Part shown: positions 1 to 5,117 of the stretch, in pieces
How positions within the stretch are numbered: position 1 is the first letter of the stretch
Layout of the letters: every line of letters starts with the position of its first letter
The notes under the pieces: model-generated
The model's input: the letters and a program-made list of their open reading frames with translations, nothing else
Database searches by the model: none
What the model was told of the DNA's origin: nothing
Translations under genes and position numbers: made by a program
Source of the DNA: Opitutaceae bacterium
GTDB taxonomy: Bacteria; Verrucomicrobiota; Verrucomicrobiae; Opitutales; Opitutaceae
Length of the DNA: 5,117 nt
Assembly: GCA_031266495.1 (NCBI GenBank)
Contig: JAISAX010000819.1
Location: forward strand, 1 to 5,117
Reading direction: 5' to 3'

Positions 1-464
1 GGGCGGCGCGGGCGGTGCGGGAAGCGCCTCGCGGCGGGCGTAGTGGCCGGTCGCTACGGCGCTGAATCCGTGGTCACGCGCCCAGGCGCGGAAGACGCCG
101 AACTTGATTTCGCGGTTGCACATCACGTCGGGGTTGGGCGTGAGTCCGCGGCGGTATCCTTCGAGCAGATACGCGACGACGCGTTCGCGGTACTCCTCCA
201 TGAGGTTGACGACGCGGAAAGGGATGTCGAGCTGGTCGGCAACGCGGCGGGCGTCCTTGATGTCCTGCTGCCAGGGACAGTGGCCGATGATGTTGTCCTC
301 GTTGATCCAGTTCTTCATGTACGCGCCTTCGATCGGGACGCCGGCGCGTTTGAGGAGGAGCGCGGCCACGGAGCTGTCCACGCCGCCGGACATGGCGACG
401 AGGATTTTTTCAGGAGCGGGGGGAGGGGGGGGGGGGAGCTGAAGCCGTGGCGTGGCGGGTGTCG

Positions 465-468
<4 letters not shown>
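1..468 (-). CDS. mnmA: tRNA-specific 2-thiouridylase MnmA, N-terminal 156 residues (3' end outside window)
   Basis: MnmA adenylates and thiolates U34 of the tRNAs for Lys, Glu and Gln in the cytoplasm, taking sulfur from a persulfide relay. The reading shows the PP-loop ATP site ([12 protein letters not shown], residues 24-35), the block [10 protein letters not shown] (50-59), CPWQQD (64-69), and [13 protein letters not shown] (112-124), in which C117 is the expected catalytic cysteine, then ATGHYAR (139-145). All are characteristic of the family. The start is ATG 468-466. It overlaps the nadK stop as ATGA and is in frame with the PP-loop. There is no start codon between the poly-C tract and the first beta strand, and the only later ATG (residue 26) would remove that strand. 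The start adds a non-conserved leader, [11 protein letters not shown] followed by six prolines (12-17). A second proline-rich stretch (APPAPP) lies at residues 151-156, where the window ends. Downstream of nadK, it is probably cotranscribed and translationally coupled. Identity is near certain; the start is likely. Confidence 0.95.
418..436 (-). repeat. G6-A-G12 homopolymer tract (poly-C in mnmA sense) inside the coding region
   Basis: The plus strand reads six G, one A, then twelve G (425-436). In the mnmA sense this is C12-T-C6 and encodes six consecutive prolines near the N-terminus. A run of this length is prone to replication slippage, and a one-base change would shift mnmA out of frame. 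It is also a place where sequencing error is likely. Confidence 0.85.
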
Positions 469-1295
<827 letters not shown>

Positions 1296-1527
1296 GGCGA
1301 TGGCGGGTGGTTGGCGGATGCGGCGAACACGGTTTCTCCCGGCAGGGTGCGGAGGGAAGGGGCGGGAGCGCAAGCCGTCGTTGGCTGGCATGAACCCTGC
1401 TTTTGCAAAAGGCCATGAACAGCATGAAACAACAAACCTTCTGAAGCGGCAGCCAGCCCGCTGGCCGGCTGGCCGGTGGCCGGTGGCGGTGAGGATGTCC
1501 GCATGCTGTCCGGGTGACAGCGGCGGC
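1296..1527. other. Spacer upstream of nadK with short hairpins and no recognised gene
   Basis: No conserved coding sequence is visible on either strand. The stretch holds a 12-bp palindrome CTTTTGCAAAAG (1400-1411), a tandem repeat block (1461-1489, listed separately) and a small hairpin GCTGTC/GACAGC (1505-1510 with 1516-1521, loop CGGGT). The nadK promoter should lie on the minus strand here, but no pair of -35 and -10 boxes stands out. Confidence 0.5.
1461..1489. repeat. Short tandem repeat, CTGGCCGG-type units
   Basis: CTGGCCGG occurs at 1461-1468 and 1469-1476, followed by TGGCCGG (1477-1483) and a degenerate TGGCGG (1484-1489). Each TGGCCGG contains the palindrome GGCC, so either strand can form small hairpins. 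There is no sign that it is coding. Confidence 0.7.
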
Positions 1528-1552
1528 ATCGGGCAAACGCCCGATTGTTTTT
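1528..1552 (+). terminator. Candidate rho-independent terminator, plus strand
   Basis: A perfect 7-bp stem, ATCGGGC (1528-1534) with GCCCGAT (1539-1545), has a 4-base loop AAAC and is followed by TGTTTTT (1546-1552). The T-tract lies only on the plus-strand side. No plus-strand gene ends just before it. It may therefore terminate an unseen short transcript antisense to the nadK leader, act as an attenuator, or be a chance structure in GC-rich DNA. Confidence 0.4.
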
Positions 1553-1573
1553 CGGGCGGGTTTGAGAGATACT
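1545..1573 (+). promoter_or_regulatory. Candidate sigma70-like promoter for the 1648-1848 ORF
   Basis: TTGTTT (1545-1550) and GATACT (1568-1573) are separated by 17 bases. The -10 box keeps the A at its second position and the T at its sixth. Transcription would start near 1580, about 68 bases before the ATG at 1648. TCGGGCG occurs at 1552-1558 and 1573-1579, in the spacer and overlapping the end of the -10 box, 21 bp apart, which could be operator half-sites. Prediction by eye only. Confidence 0.35.
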
Positions 1574-1606
1574 CGGGCGTTCTTTGATGACGCTCGTAAT
1601 CAGCCG

Positions 1607-1639
1607 GGAGACTTTGGGGCAATGATGTCCGAAGTCTCC
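1607..1639 (+). promoter_or_regulatory. Leader hairpin upstream of small ORF
   Basis: GGAGACTT (1607-1614) pairs perfectly with AAGTCTCC (1632-1639). T1615-G1631, G1616-C1630 and G1617-C1629 can extend the stem. The hairpin ends 8 bases before the ATG at 1648, so it could affect translation initiation. The same GGGAGACTT and GTCTCCAT words recur around 1870-1900, after the ORF. Confidence 0.45.
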
Positions 1640-1647
1640 ATCTGATC

Positions 1648-1848
1648 ATGAACACCACCAATAGCACGTTCGCTTCGGCAGCGTTGCCGGGGCTGGCAGC
1701 ACGCAGGAATGCGCGCCGTCCGGCCCGGGGTATGCTGCCAGGCGATACCGCCACGGCCGCCCAGGCCGCGCGCCTTACACAGGCGCTGGGCCGGTGGGTG
1801 CCTGCGAATCAGTGGCGCAAGGCCGCAAGGTCTTACGTTACTGCCTGA
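1648..1848 (+). CDS. Small hypothetical protein, 66 residues
   Basis: Not recognised. The predicted product begins MNTTNSTFASAALPGLAARR, is rich in Ala and Arg, and ends with a possible amphipathic segment (LTQALGRWVPANQWRKAARS, residues 43-62) carrying two Trp. It has no membrane segment and no signal peptide. Support for it being real is contextual: a possible promoter about 68 bases upstream of the ATG, a leader hairpin between them, and a strong hairpin starting 15 bases after the TGA. The third codon positions are mostly G or C, as in the neighbouring genes. Against it: no clear ribosome binding site, no family recognised, and an equally long region is open on the opposite strand. The unit could instead be a non-coding RNA of about 300 bases. 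Confidence 0.35.
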   Translation: MNTTNSTFASAALPGLAARRNARRPARGMLPGDTATAAQAARLTQALGRWVPANQWRKAARSYVTA

Positions 1849-1863
1849 ACAAAGAAAACAACG

Positions 1864-1893
1864 CCGCCCGGGAGACTTCGGTTTTCCGGGCGG
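1864..1893 (+). terminator. Strong UUCG-capped hairpin after small ORF (terminator or structured RNA end)
   Basis: CCGCCCGGGAGAC (1864-1876) pairs with GTTTTCCGGGCGG (1881-1893) over 13 base pairs, including two G-U wobbles, around a C(UUCG)G tetraloop. The wobbles become C-A mismatches on the other strand, so the structure fits plus-strand RNA. No T-tract follows (TCTCCATTT), so it is not a textbook intrinsic terminator. It may stabilise a 3' end. Confidence 0.5.
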
Positions 1894-1913
1894 TCTCCAT
1901 TTCCGGGTGGGGA

Positions 1914-2036
1914 GAAGTTTGAAATTTGAAGTTGGTCGTTGGAATTTTGTGGCTGGTCTTCGGCTGCGCAGTCCGCCCCTCATCGCTGCCGACGATCGAA
2001 CTTCAAACTCCCAACTCCCAGTTTCAAACTTCCAAC
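1914..2036. repeat. Cluster of inverted short repeats (GAAGTTTGAAA family)
   Basis: GAAGTTTGAAA (1914-1924) is matched by TTTCAAACTTC (2022-2032), TTTGAAGTT (1925-1933) by AACTTCAAA (1999-2007), and GTTGGAA (1938-1944) by TTCCAAC (2030-2036). The AT-rich arms stand out from the GC-rich surroundings. Arm 1 could fold over a loop of about 97 bases. Similar GAAGTT-type interspersed words are, to my recollection, common in Verrucomicrobia intergenic DNA. No coding function is seen. Confidence 0.6.
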
Positions 2037-2058
2037 TACCCCGACCTTGGCCGGCCCT

Positions 2059-2250
2059 TCATACCGCCAGCCAGGCGGCGACGGCGCCGAGCGCGGCCAG
2101 AAAAAGACCGGCGAGAAGCGCGTAGAGGCCCCATTTCAGAGGCTTCGCCAGAGCGAGGAGCAGGCCGCCGACCAGCACGCCCACGCACACCAGCACCAGC
2201 CAGTGCGGGTAGGCGCGGAGCGATTCAAAAGAAAGGAGCGGCGTGTCCAT
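2059..2250 (-). CDS. Small two-helix membrane protein, hypothetical (63 residues)
   Basis: No family is recognised. The product has a short polar N-terminus (MDTPLLSFESLRAYPH), a hydrophobic helix at about 17-35 (LVLVCVGVLVGGLLLALA), a basic turn KPLK (36-39), and a second helix at about 40-62 ending in WLAV. This is a helical hairpin that by the positive-inside rule would place the turn in the cytoplasm. The clean alternation of hydrophobic segments and a charged loop is unlikely for a random frame and supports a real inner-membrane protein. The start ATG 2250-2248 has no recognisable ribosome binding site, but that is also true of nadK and uxaC here. It is divergent from uxaC, with a 501-base repeat-rich gap. 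Its role cannot be inferred. Confidence 0.5.
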   Translation of the reverse strand: MDTPLLSFESLRAYPHWLVLVCVGVLVGGLLLALAKPLKWGLYALLAGLFLAALGAVAAWLAV

Positions 2251-2271
2251 CGGTTCGTCGGGAAGAAAACC

Positions 2272-2303
2272 GAAACGCTGAAACGCTGAAAGGCTGAAAG
2301 GCA
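2272..2303. repeat. Tandem octamer repeat GAAA(C/G)GC(T/A), four units
   Basis: GAAACGCT (2272-2279), GAAACGCT (2280-2287), GAAAGGCT (2288-2295) and GAAAGGCA (2296-2303) run head to tail. They sit just upstream of the small membrane protein start on the minus strand, where they read as AGC-TTTC-type units. The pattern is non-coding and resembles simple interspersed repeats. Confidence 0.75.
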
Positions 2304-2367
2304 GGAGCCGGGCGGAGGGTGTAACTCAAAATGGTGTCAGCAGGACAGGATTCCGGAATCTCCGGAA

Positions 2368-2477
2368 TTTTTACACAAAGCTCGCGAAGACCGCCAAGCC
2401 ACCGCAACGCCCCCTTGCTTGTTCGCTTGATCTTCATGGTCTTCTTCTTTGTGACCTTTGCGACCTTTGTGTAAAAA
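2368..2477. repeat. Long imperfect inverted repeat with tandem CTTTGNGAC nonamers
   Basis: The outer arms TTTTTACACAAAG (2368-2380) and CTTTGTGTAAAAA (2465-2477) are a perfect 13-bp inverted repeat. The right arm continues inward as three nonamers: CTTTGTGAC (2447-2455), CTTTGCGAC (2456-2464), CTTTGTGTA (2465-2473). The left arm carries degenerate complements of them (CTCGCGAAG, ACCGCCAAG). It could form a long cruciform or hairpin. Related CGCAAAG and CACAAAG nonamer arrays are known to me as dispersed intergenic repeats in this group and others. Confidence 0.75.
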
Positions 2478-2751
2478 AATCCCTGTCTGAATTTTTTAAT
2501 CGTTTGGCATTCAGGCACAAAGCATCGACTCCTCTCGACGCTAAACACTTGCCTGATGTTACGCGGAGGGCGTTTTTGCAGGGTCGCCGTTTGTCGGCGT
2601 GCCGCGATGCCGCAGTGCGTATCCGGGTTTGCACATCCTTCCCTCCCCCCCCCCCCGCGCCCGCGGCCGAATGCCGACGAAAACGATTTCACAACACCCG
2701 CGTCCACATTCCCGCGCCACTCCTCAACGCTTCCCGCCCTTTCAAACACCG
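2478..2751. other. uxaC upstream region, no gene
   Basis: No coding sequence is supported on either strand. The stretch holds an AT-rich segment (2490-2500), an imperfect dyad GCATCGA/TCGACGC (2522-2528 with 2535-2541) that could be an operator, and a 7-bp inverted pair TCAGGCA/TGCCTGA (2511-2517 and 2550-2556). It also holds a C12 tract (2645-2656). No convincing promoter or Shine-Dalgarno was found for uxaC. Confidence 0.4.
2645..2656. repeat. C12 homopolymer tract upstream of uxaC
   Basis: Twelve consecutive C follow CCCT, about 95 bases before the uxaC ATG. Its composition matches the CCCTCCC-type tracts inside mnmA and after uxaC. It could vary in length by slippage and alter promoter or leader spacing. 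No function is shown. Confidence 0.8.
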
Positions 2752-4200
2752 ATGAAACCCTTCCTTCACGACGACTTCCTGCTCACCACTGACACCGCCC
2801 GCGAGCTGTACCACAAACACGCCGCGCCGCAGCCCATCTACGATTACCACTGTCATCTCCCGCCCGATCAAATCGCCAGCAACCGCCAGTTCCAAAACCT
2901 CTCGCAAATCTGGCTCGGCGGCGACCACTACAAATGGCGCGCCCTCCGCGCCGCTGGCGTCAACGAAGACCTCATCACCGGCGCCGCCACCAGCGACTAC
3001 GACAAATTCCTCGCCTACTGCCGCACAGTCCCCTCGCTCGTGCGCAACCCGCTTCACCACTGGTCGCACCTCGAGCTCCGCCGCTACTTCGGCATCGACC
3101 TTCTCATCAACGAACAAAACGCCCCCGCCATATGGGAGGCCGCCAACGCCAAACTCGCGACCGCGGACTTCACCACGCAGGGCATTCTCAACGCCAACAA
3201 GGTTGCCGTCGTCTGCACCACCGACGATCCCGCCGACACGCTCGAACATCACATCGCCATCGCCAAAGCCCAGGCCGATGCCACCGCCGCTGGCAAGCCC
3301 GCGCTCAAGACCCGCGTGTATCCGACCTTCCGTGCCGACAAGCTCATGGCGGTCAACAACCCCGCCGTCTTCAACCCCTGGTGCGACACCCTCGGCCAGC
3401 GTACCGATCTCGACATCCGTTCGCTCGCCACGCTCCTTGAGGCTCTCGACAAGCGCCACGCCTTCTTCCACTCGATCGGCGGACGCCTATCCGACCACGG
3501 GTTTGAAAACCTTCCCGATGCCGACTGCACCGAGCGCGAGGCCGCCGCCATCTTCGATGCCGTCCGTAGTGGCAAACCCGCGACGCCCGAACAGACCGCG
3601 AAATTCGTTTTCTTCCTCATGGTTTATCTGGGCCGCCTCGATTTCAAACGCGGCTGGACCAAGCAGCTTCACCTCGGCGCGATTCGCAACAACAGCAGCC
3701 GCCTCCTCAAGCGCATCGGGGCCGATGCCGGCGTGGATTCCATCGGCGATTTCCCGCAAGCCCGCGCCCTCTCGCATTACCTCGACACGCTCGACCGCGA
3801 CGGCGAACTGCCGAAAGTCGTCCTCTACAACCTGAATCCGGCGGACAACTACCTGTTCGCGACGATGGCGGGCAACTACCAGGACGGCCTTACTCCGGGC
3901 AAGGTGCAATTCGGTTCCGGCTGGTGGTTTCTCGACCAGAAGGAAGGCATGGAGTGGCAGATCAACGCCCTTTCGCAACTCGGCCTCCTCAGCCGTTTTG
4001 TTGGCATGTTGACCGATTCGCGCAGCTTCCTCTCGTATCCTCGTCACGAATACTTCCGCCGCATTCTCTGCGCGCTCATCGGTGCCGACGTCGAGGCCGG
4101 CCTGATCCCCGCCGACGAACCCGCCCTGGCGAAACTCGTCACGGACATCAGCTATAAGAACGCCGCCGCCCACTTCGGTCTCGAAGTCGGCAAGTTCTGA
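2752..4200 (+). CDS. uxaC: Uronate isomerase (glucuronate/galacturonate isomerase)
   Basis: UxaC interconverts D-glucuronate with D-fructuronate and D-galacturonate with D-tagaturonate, the first step of hexuronate catabolism, in the cytoplasm. The 482-residue product is near the family's usual 470. The N-terminus MKPFLHDDFLLTTDTARELY leads to YDYHCHLPPDQI (30-41), the amidohydrolase HxH metal site (H33, H35). Further family blocks are DHYKWRALRAAGVNE (58-72), GGRLSDHGFENL, HLGAIRNNSSR, NPADNYLFATMAGNYQDG, GSGWWFLDQKEGMEWQ, and MLTDSRSFLSYPRHEYFRR (419-437). ATG 2752 is chosen because homology begins there, although the frame is open back to 2599 through low-complexity sequence. No Shine-Dalgarno is visible. 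It is a single-gene unit: other hexuronate genes (uxuA, uxaB, kdgK) and a regulator are not in the window. It converges on the prepilin-like gene. Confidence 0.97.
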   Translation: MKPFLHDDFLLTTDTARELYHKHAAPQPIYDYHCHLPPDQIASNRQFQNLSQIWLGGDHYKWRALRAAGVNEDLITGAATSDYDKFLAYCRTVPSLVRNPLHHWSHLELRRYFGIDLLINEQNAPAIWEAANAKLATADFTTQGILNANKVAVVCTTDDPADTLEHHIAIAKAQADATAAGKPALKTRVYPTFRADKLMAVNNPAVFNPWCDTLGQRTDLDIRSLATLLEALDKRHAFFHSIGGRLSDHGFENLPDADCTEREAAAIFDAVRSGKPATPEQTAKFVFFLMVYLGRLDFKRGWTKQLHLGAIRNNSSRLLKRIGADAGVDSIGDFPQARALSHYLDTLDRDGELPKVVLYNLNPADNYLFATMAGNYQDGLTPGKVQFGSGWWFLDQKEGMEWQINALSQLGLLSRFVGMLTDSRSFLSYPRHEYFRRILCALIGADVEAGLIPADEPALAKLVTDISYKNAAAHFGLEVGKF

Positions 4201-4273
4201 TTTCTCCGTTCAAAAAGTGGACAGATTCCGGAGTGGCGCGGGTTTTTTCTGCCAATCGCCCGCTCCGGAAATG

Positions 4274-4310
4274 CCACGGGCTTCCAGCCCGTGGACGGCG
4301 CTCCGCGCCG
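4274..4310. repeat. Two adjacent palindromic hairpins with TCC loops (REP-like)
   Basis: CCACGGGCT (4274-4282) pairs with AGCCCGTGG (4286-4294), and one base later CGGCGC (4296-4301) pairs with GCGCCG (4305-4310). Both stems are perfect and both loops are TCC. The first palindrome resembles a dispersed repeat I recall from many Verrucomicrobia and Planctomycete genomes, whose translation gives TGWKP-like junk peptides. Lying between convergent genes it may slow or end transcription from both sides, but no T-tract follows directly on the uxaC-sense side. Confidence 0.7.
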
Positions 4311-4327
4311 CAAACGGTCCCCTCCCT

Positions 4328-4354
4328 CCCCCCCCCCCTTTTTTTTTCCCCCCC
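4328..4354. repeat. C11-T9-C7 homopolymer tract between convergent genes
   Basis: Eleven C, nine T and seven C run consecutively, preceded by CCCTCCCT, 12 bases beyond the stop codon of the prepilin-like gene. On the plus strand it is pure pyrimidine, and with the preceding CT-rich bases makes a polypyrimidine-polypurine stretch that could form a triplex. Length variation and sequencing error are both likely here. Confidence 0.85.
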
Positions 4355-4366
4355 GATCTTTCGATG

Positions 4367-5110
4367 TCACCTGGTGACGTCGCCGGTCCAGAAAACGTCG
4401 GTGTCGTCGTCGGGGATCTGCTCTTTTTTGAGAGCGCGCACATGACCATCGGCAAAAGCGATCATGTTCGCCTCGCGGTGAGGCCAGGGGAAACACTCGC
4501 CGGATACCTTGTTGCGATAATCGCGAATGTAACCGCCACCCTTGTCCACACCCGAACTGCCGACGTTGTGACATTCCGCATACAACGAGGTGCGCGAGGG
4601 AGTCCTGATTTCGGTGAGCTTCCAACGACGACCATCGTAGCCATTGTAGTTGCCAGGTTTCGAGGCGTCAAAATTGCCGGCGATCCTCACGTTGACCGCA
4701 TAGGAAAAAGGGCGGGCCACACCGGTCTGGGTCGGCTTCGTCATCTGGCTCTGGTTGCCCTCCACATAAACCGCGGGACAGAGGAGCACCTTGTTGATCG
4801 CCGGGGTTTTCATGGTGCCCTCAAGCAGCCAGACCGGCCAGTAAGTGACTGCGGAACCTCCGGTATCCCGCGGAGGCAGCCAGTCCTTGTTTTCCGATGC
4901 GTAGAGAAATGCCGCCGCAGTGATCTGGCGAAGATTGCTGGCACAGGTGGCGCCTTGCGCGGTTTTGCGAACGGCTCCGACAGTCGGAATCATGATGGCG
5001 GCAAGGATGCCAATAATCGCGATGACAGTGAGGAGTTCGATCAGTGTGAAGCCGGCGCGGTTTCGCCGTGTTTGTCGCGTCCGCCGTGTGATCCGGAGTT
5101 TGGTGTTCAT
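4367..5110 (-). CDS. Type II secretion/pilin-like protein with prepilin leader and H-X9-DG motif
   Basis: The product is 247 residues. A basic leader (MNTKLRITRRTRQTRRNRAG) ends in the prepilin peptidase site G20|F21. FTLIELLTVIAIIGILAA (21-38) follows, with Glu at +5, giving the hydrophobic helix of class III/type II pseudopilins. CASNLRQITAAAFLYASENK then starts the globular part, which has Cys in CPAV, AECHN and GECFPW. Near the C-terminus HREANMIAFADG (211-222) is the H-X9-DG signature of a pilin-like family expanded in Planctomycetes, Verrucomicrobia and Lentisphaerae. It is expected to be cleaved, methylated and assembled or exported at the inner membrane. The partner machinery is not in this window, and such proteins are often scattered singly. 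The start is ATG 5110-5108; only 7 bases of upstream sequence are present, so the ribosome site cannot be judged. The substrate or role is unknown. Confidence 0.93.
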   Translation of the reverse strand: MNTKLRITRRTRQTRRNRAGFTLIELLTVIAIIGILAAIMIPTVGAVRKTAQGATCASNLRQITAAAFLYASENKDWLPPRDTGGSAVTYWPVWLLEGTMKTPAINKVLLCPAVYVEGNQSQMTKPTQTGVARPFSYAVNVRIAGNFDASKPGNYNGYDGRRWKLTEIRTPSRTSLYAECHNVGSSGVDKGGGYIRDYRNKVSGECFPWPHREANMIAFADGHVRALKKEQIPDDDTDVFWTGDVTR

Positions 5111-5117
5111 TGCTGCG

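Noticed and set aside
1296..1754. Upstream extension of nadK to an ATG at 1754
   Set aside because: The added 153 residues are Arg/Pro-rich, cross tandem repeats and hairpins, and lie outside the NAD kinase fold; family homology starts at 1295.
1600..1983. Minus-strand open frame of 127 codons
   Set aside because: It spans the inverted GAAGTTT repeats and the UUCG hairpin and gives an Arg/Pro-rich sequence without features.
1926..2297. Overlapping plus-strand open frames of 116-138 codons
   Set aside because: They run over the short-repeat cluster and antisense to the small membrane protein; composition is Arg/Pro/Ala low complexity.
2272..2477. Possible CRISPR array from tandem repeats
   Set aside because: Units are 8-9 bases with no unique spacers and no cas genes nearby.
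2225..2749. Minus-strand open frame of 174 codons in the uxaC upstream region
   Set aside because: It translates the nonamer and octamer repeats (peptides such as TKVAKVTKK and FQPFSVSAF), a usual sign of spurious calls.
2689..3471. Minus-strand open frame of 260 codons opposite uxaC
   Set aside because: Val/Gly/Glu-rich antisense shadow of a clearly conserved gene.
4152..4625. Minus-strand open frame of 157 codons overlapping the prepilin-like gene and spacer
   Set aside because: It is out of frame with the conserved prepilin protein and translates the G/A homopolymers and the palindrome.

Overview
The window looks like a chromosomal piece of a high-GC member of the Verrucomicrobiota, most likely Opitutaceae. 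This is an inference from three things. The H-X9-DG prepilin-like protein at the right end belongs to a class that is expanded in Planctomycetes, Verrucomicrobia and Lentisphaerae. The gene starts lack obvious Shine-Dalgarno sites. The intergenic DNA is crowded with short tandem and palindromic repeats of the kind common in those genomes. No phage, transposase, CRISPR, rRNA or tRNA gene is visible.

Layout. Positions 1-1295 hold a minus-strand pair. nadK (NAD kinase, 465-1295) is followed by mnmA (tRNA 2-thiouridylase, 468 down to 1, running off the left edge). The two overlap by an ATGA. mnmA opens with a low-complexity proline leader encoded by a C12 homopolymer. Positions 1296-2058 carry no well-conserved gene. 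They do contain a compact set of plus-strand signals: a terminator-like hairpin, a possible sigma70 promoter within spaced TCGGGC repeats, a leader hairpin, a 66-codon ORF (1648-1848) and a 13-bp UUCG-capped hairpin 15 bases after its stop. Positions 2059-2250 (minus) encode a possible 63-residue two-helix membrane protein. Positions 2251-2751 are a repeat-rich spacer. uxaC (uronate isomerase, 2752-4200, plus) is a complete stand-alone catabolic gene. It faces, across a 166-base spacer with two hairpins and a C11T9C7 tract, a minus-strand gene for a type II pseudopilin-like protein (4367-5110).

How they fit together. nadK and mnmA are housekeeping genes (NADP supply and U34 tRNA thiolation) and are probably translationally coupled. 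uxaC feeds glucuronate or galacturonate into the hexuronate pathway, consistent with a polysaccharide degrader, but none of its partner genes are here. The prepilin-like protein is probably surface-exposed or exported.

No clear new multi-gene system is present. The most unusual parts are the plus-strand cassette at about 1528-1900, whose paired sequence motifs flank a tiny ORF, and the homopolymer inside the mnmA coding region.
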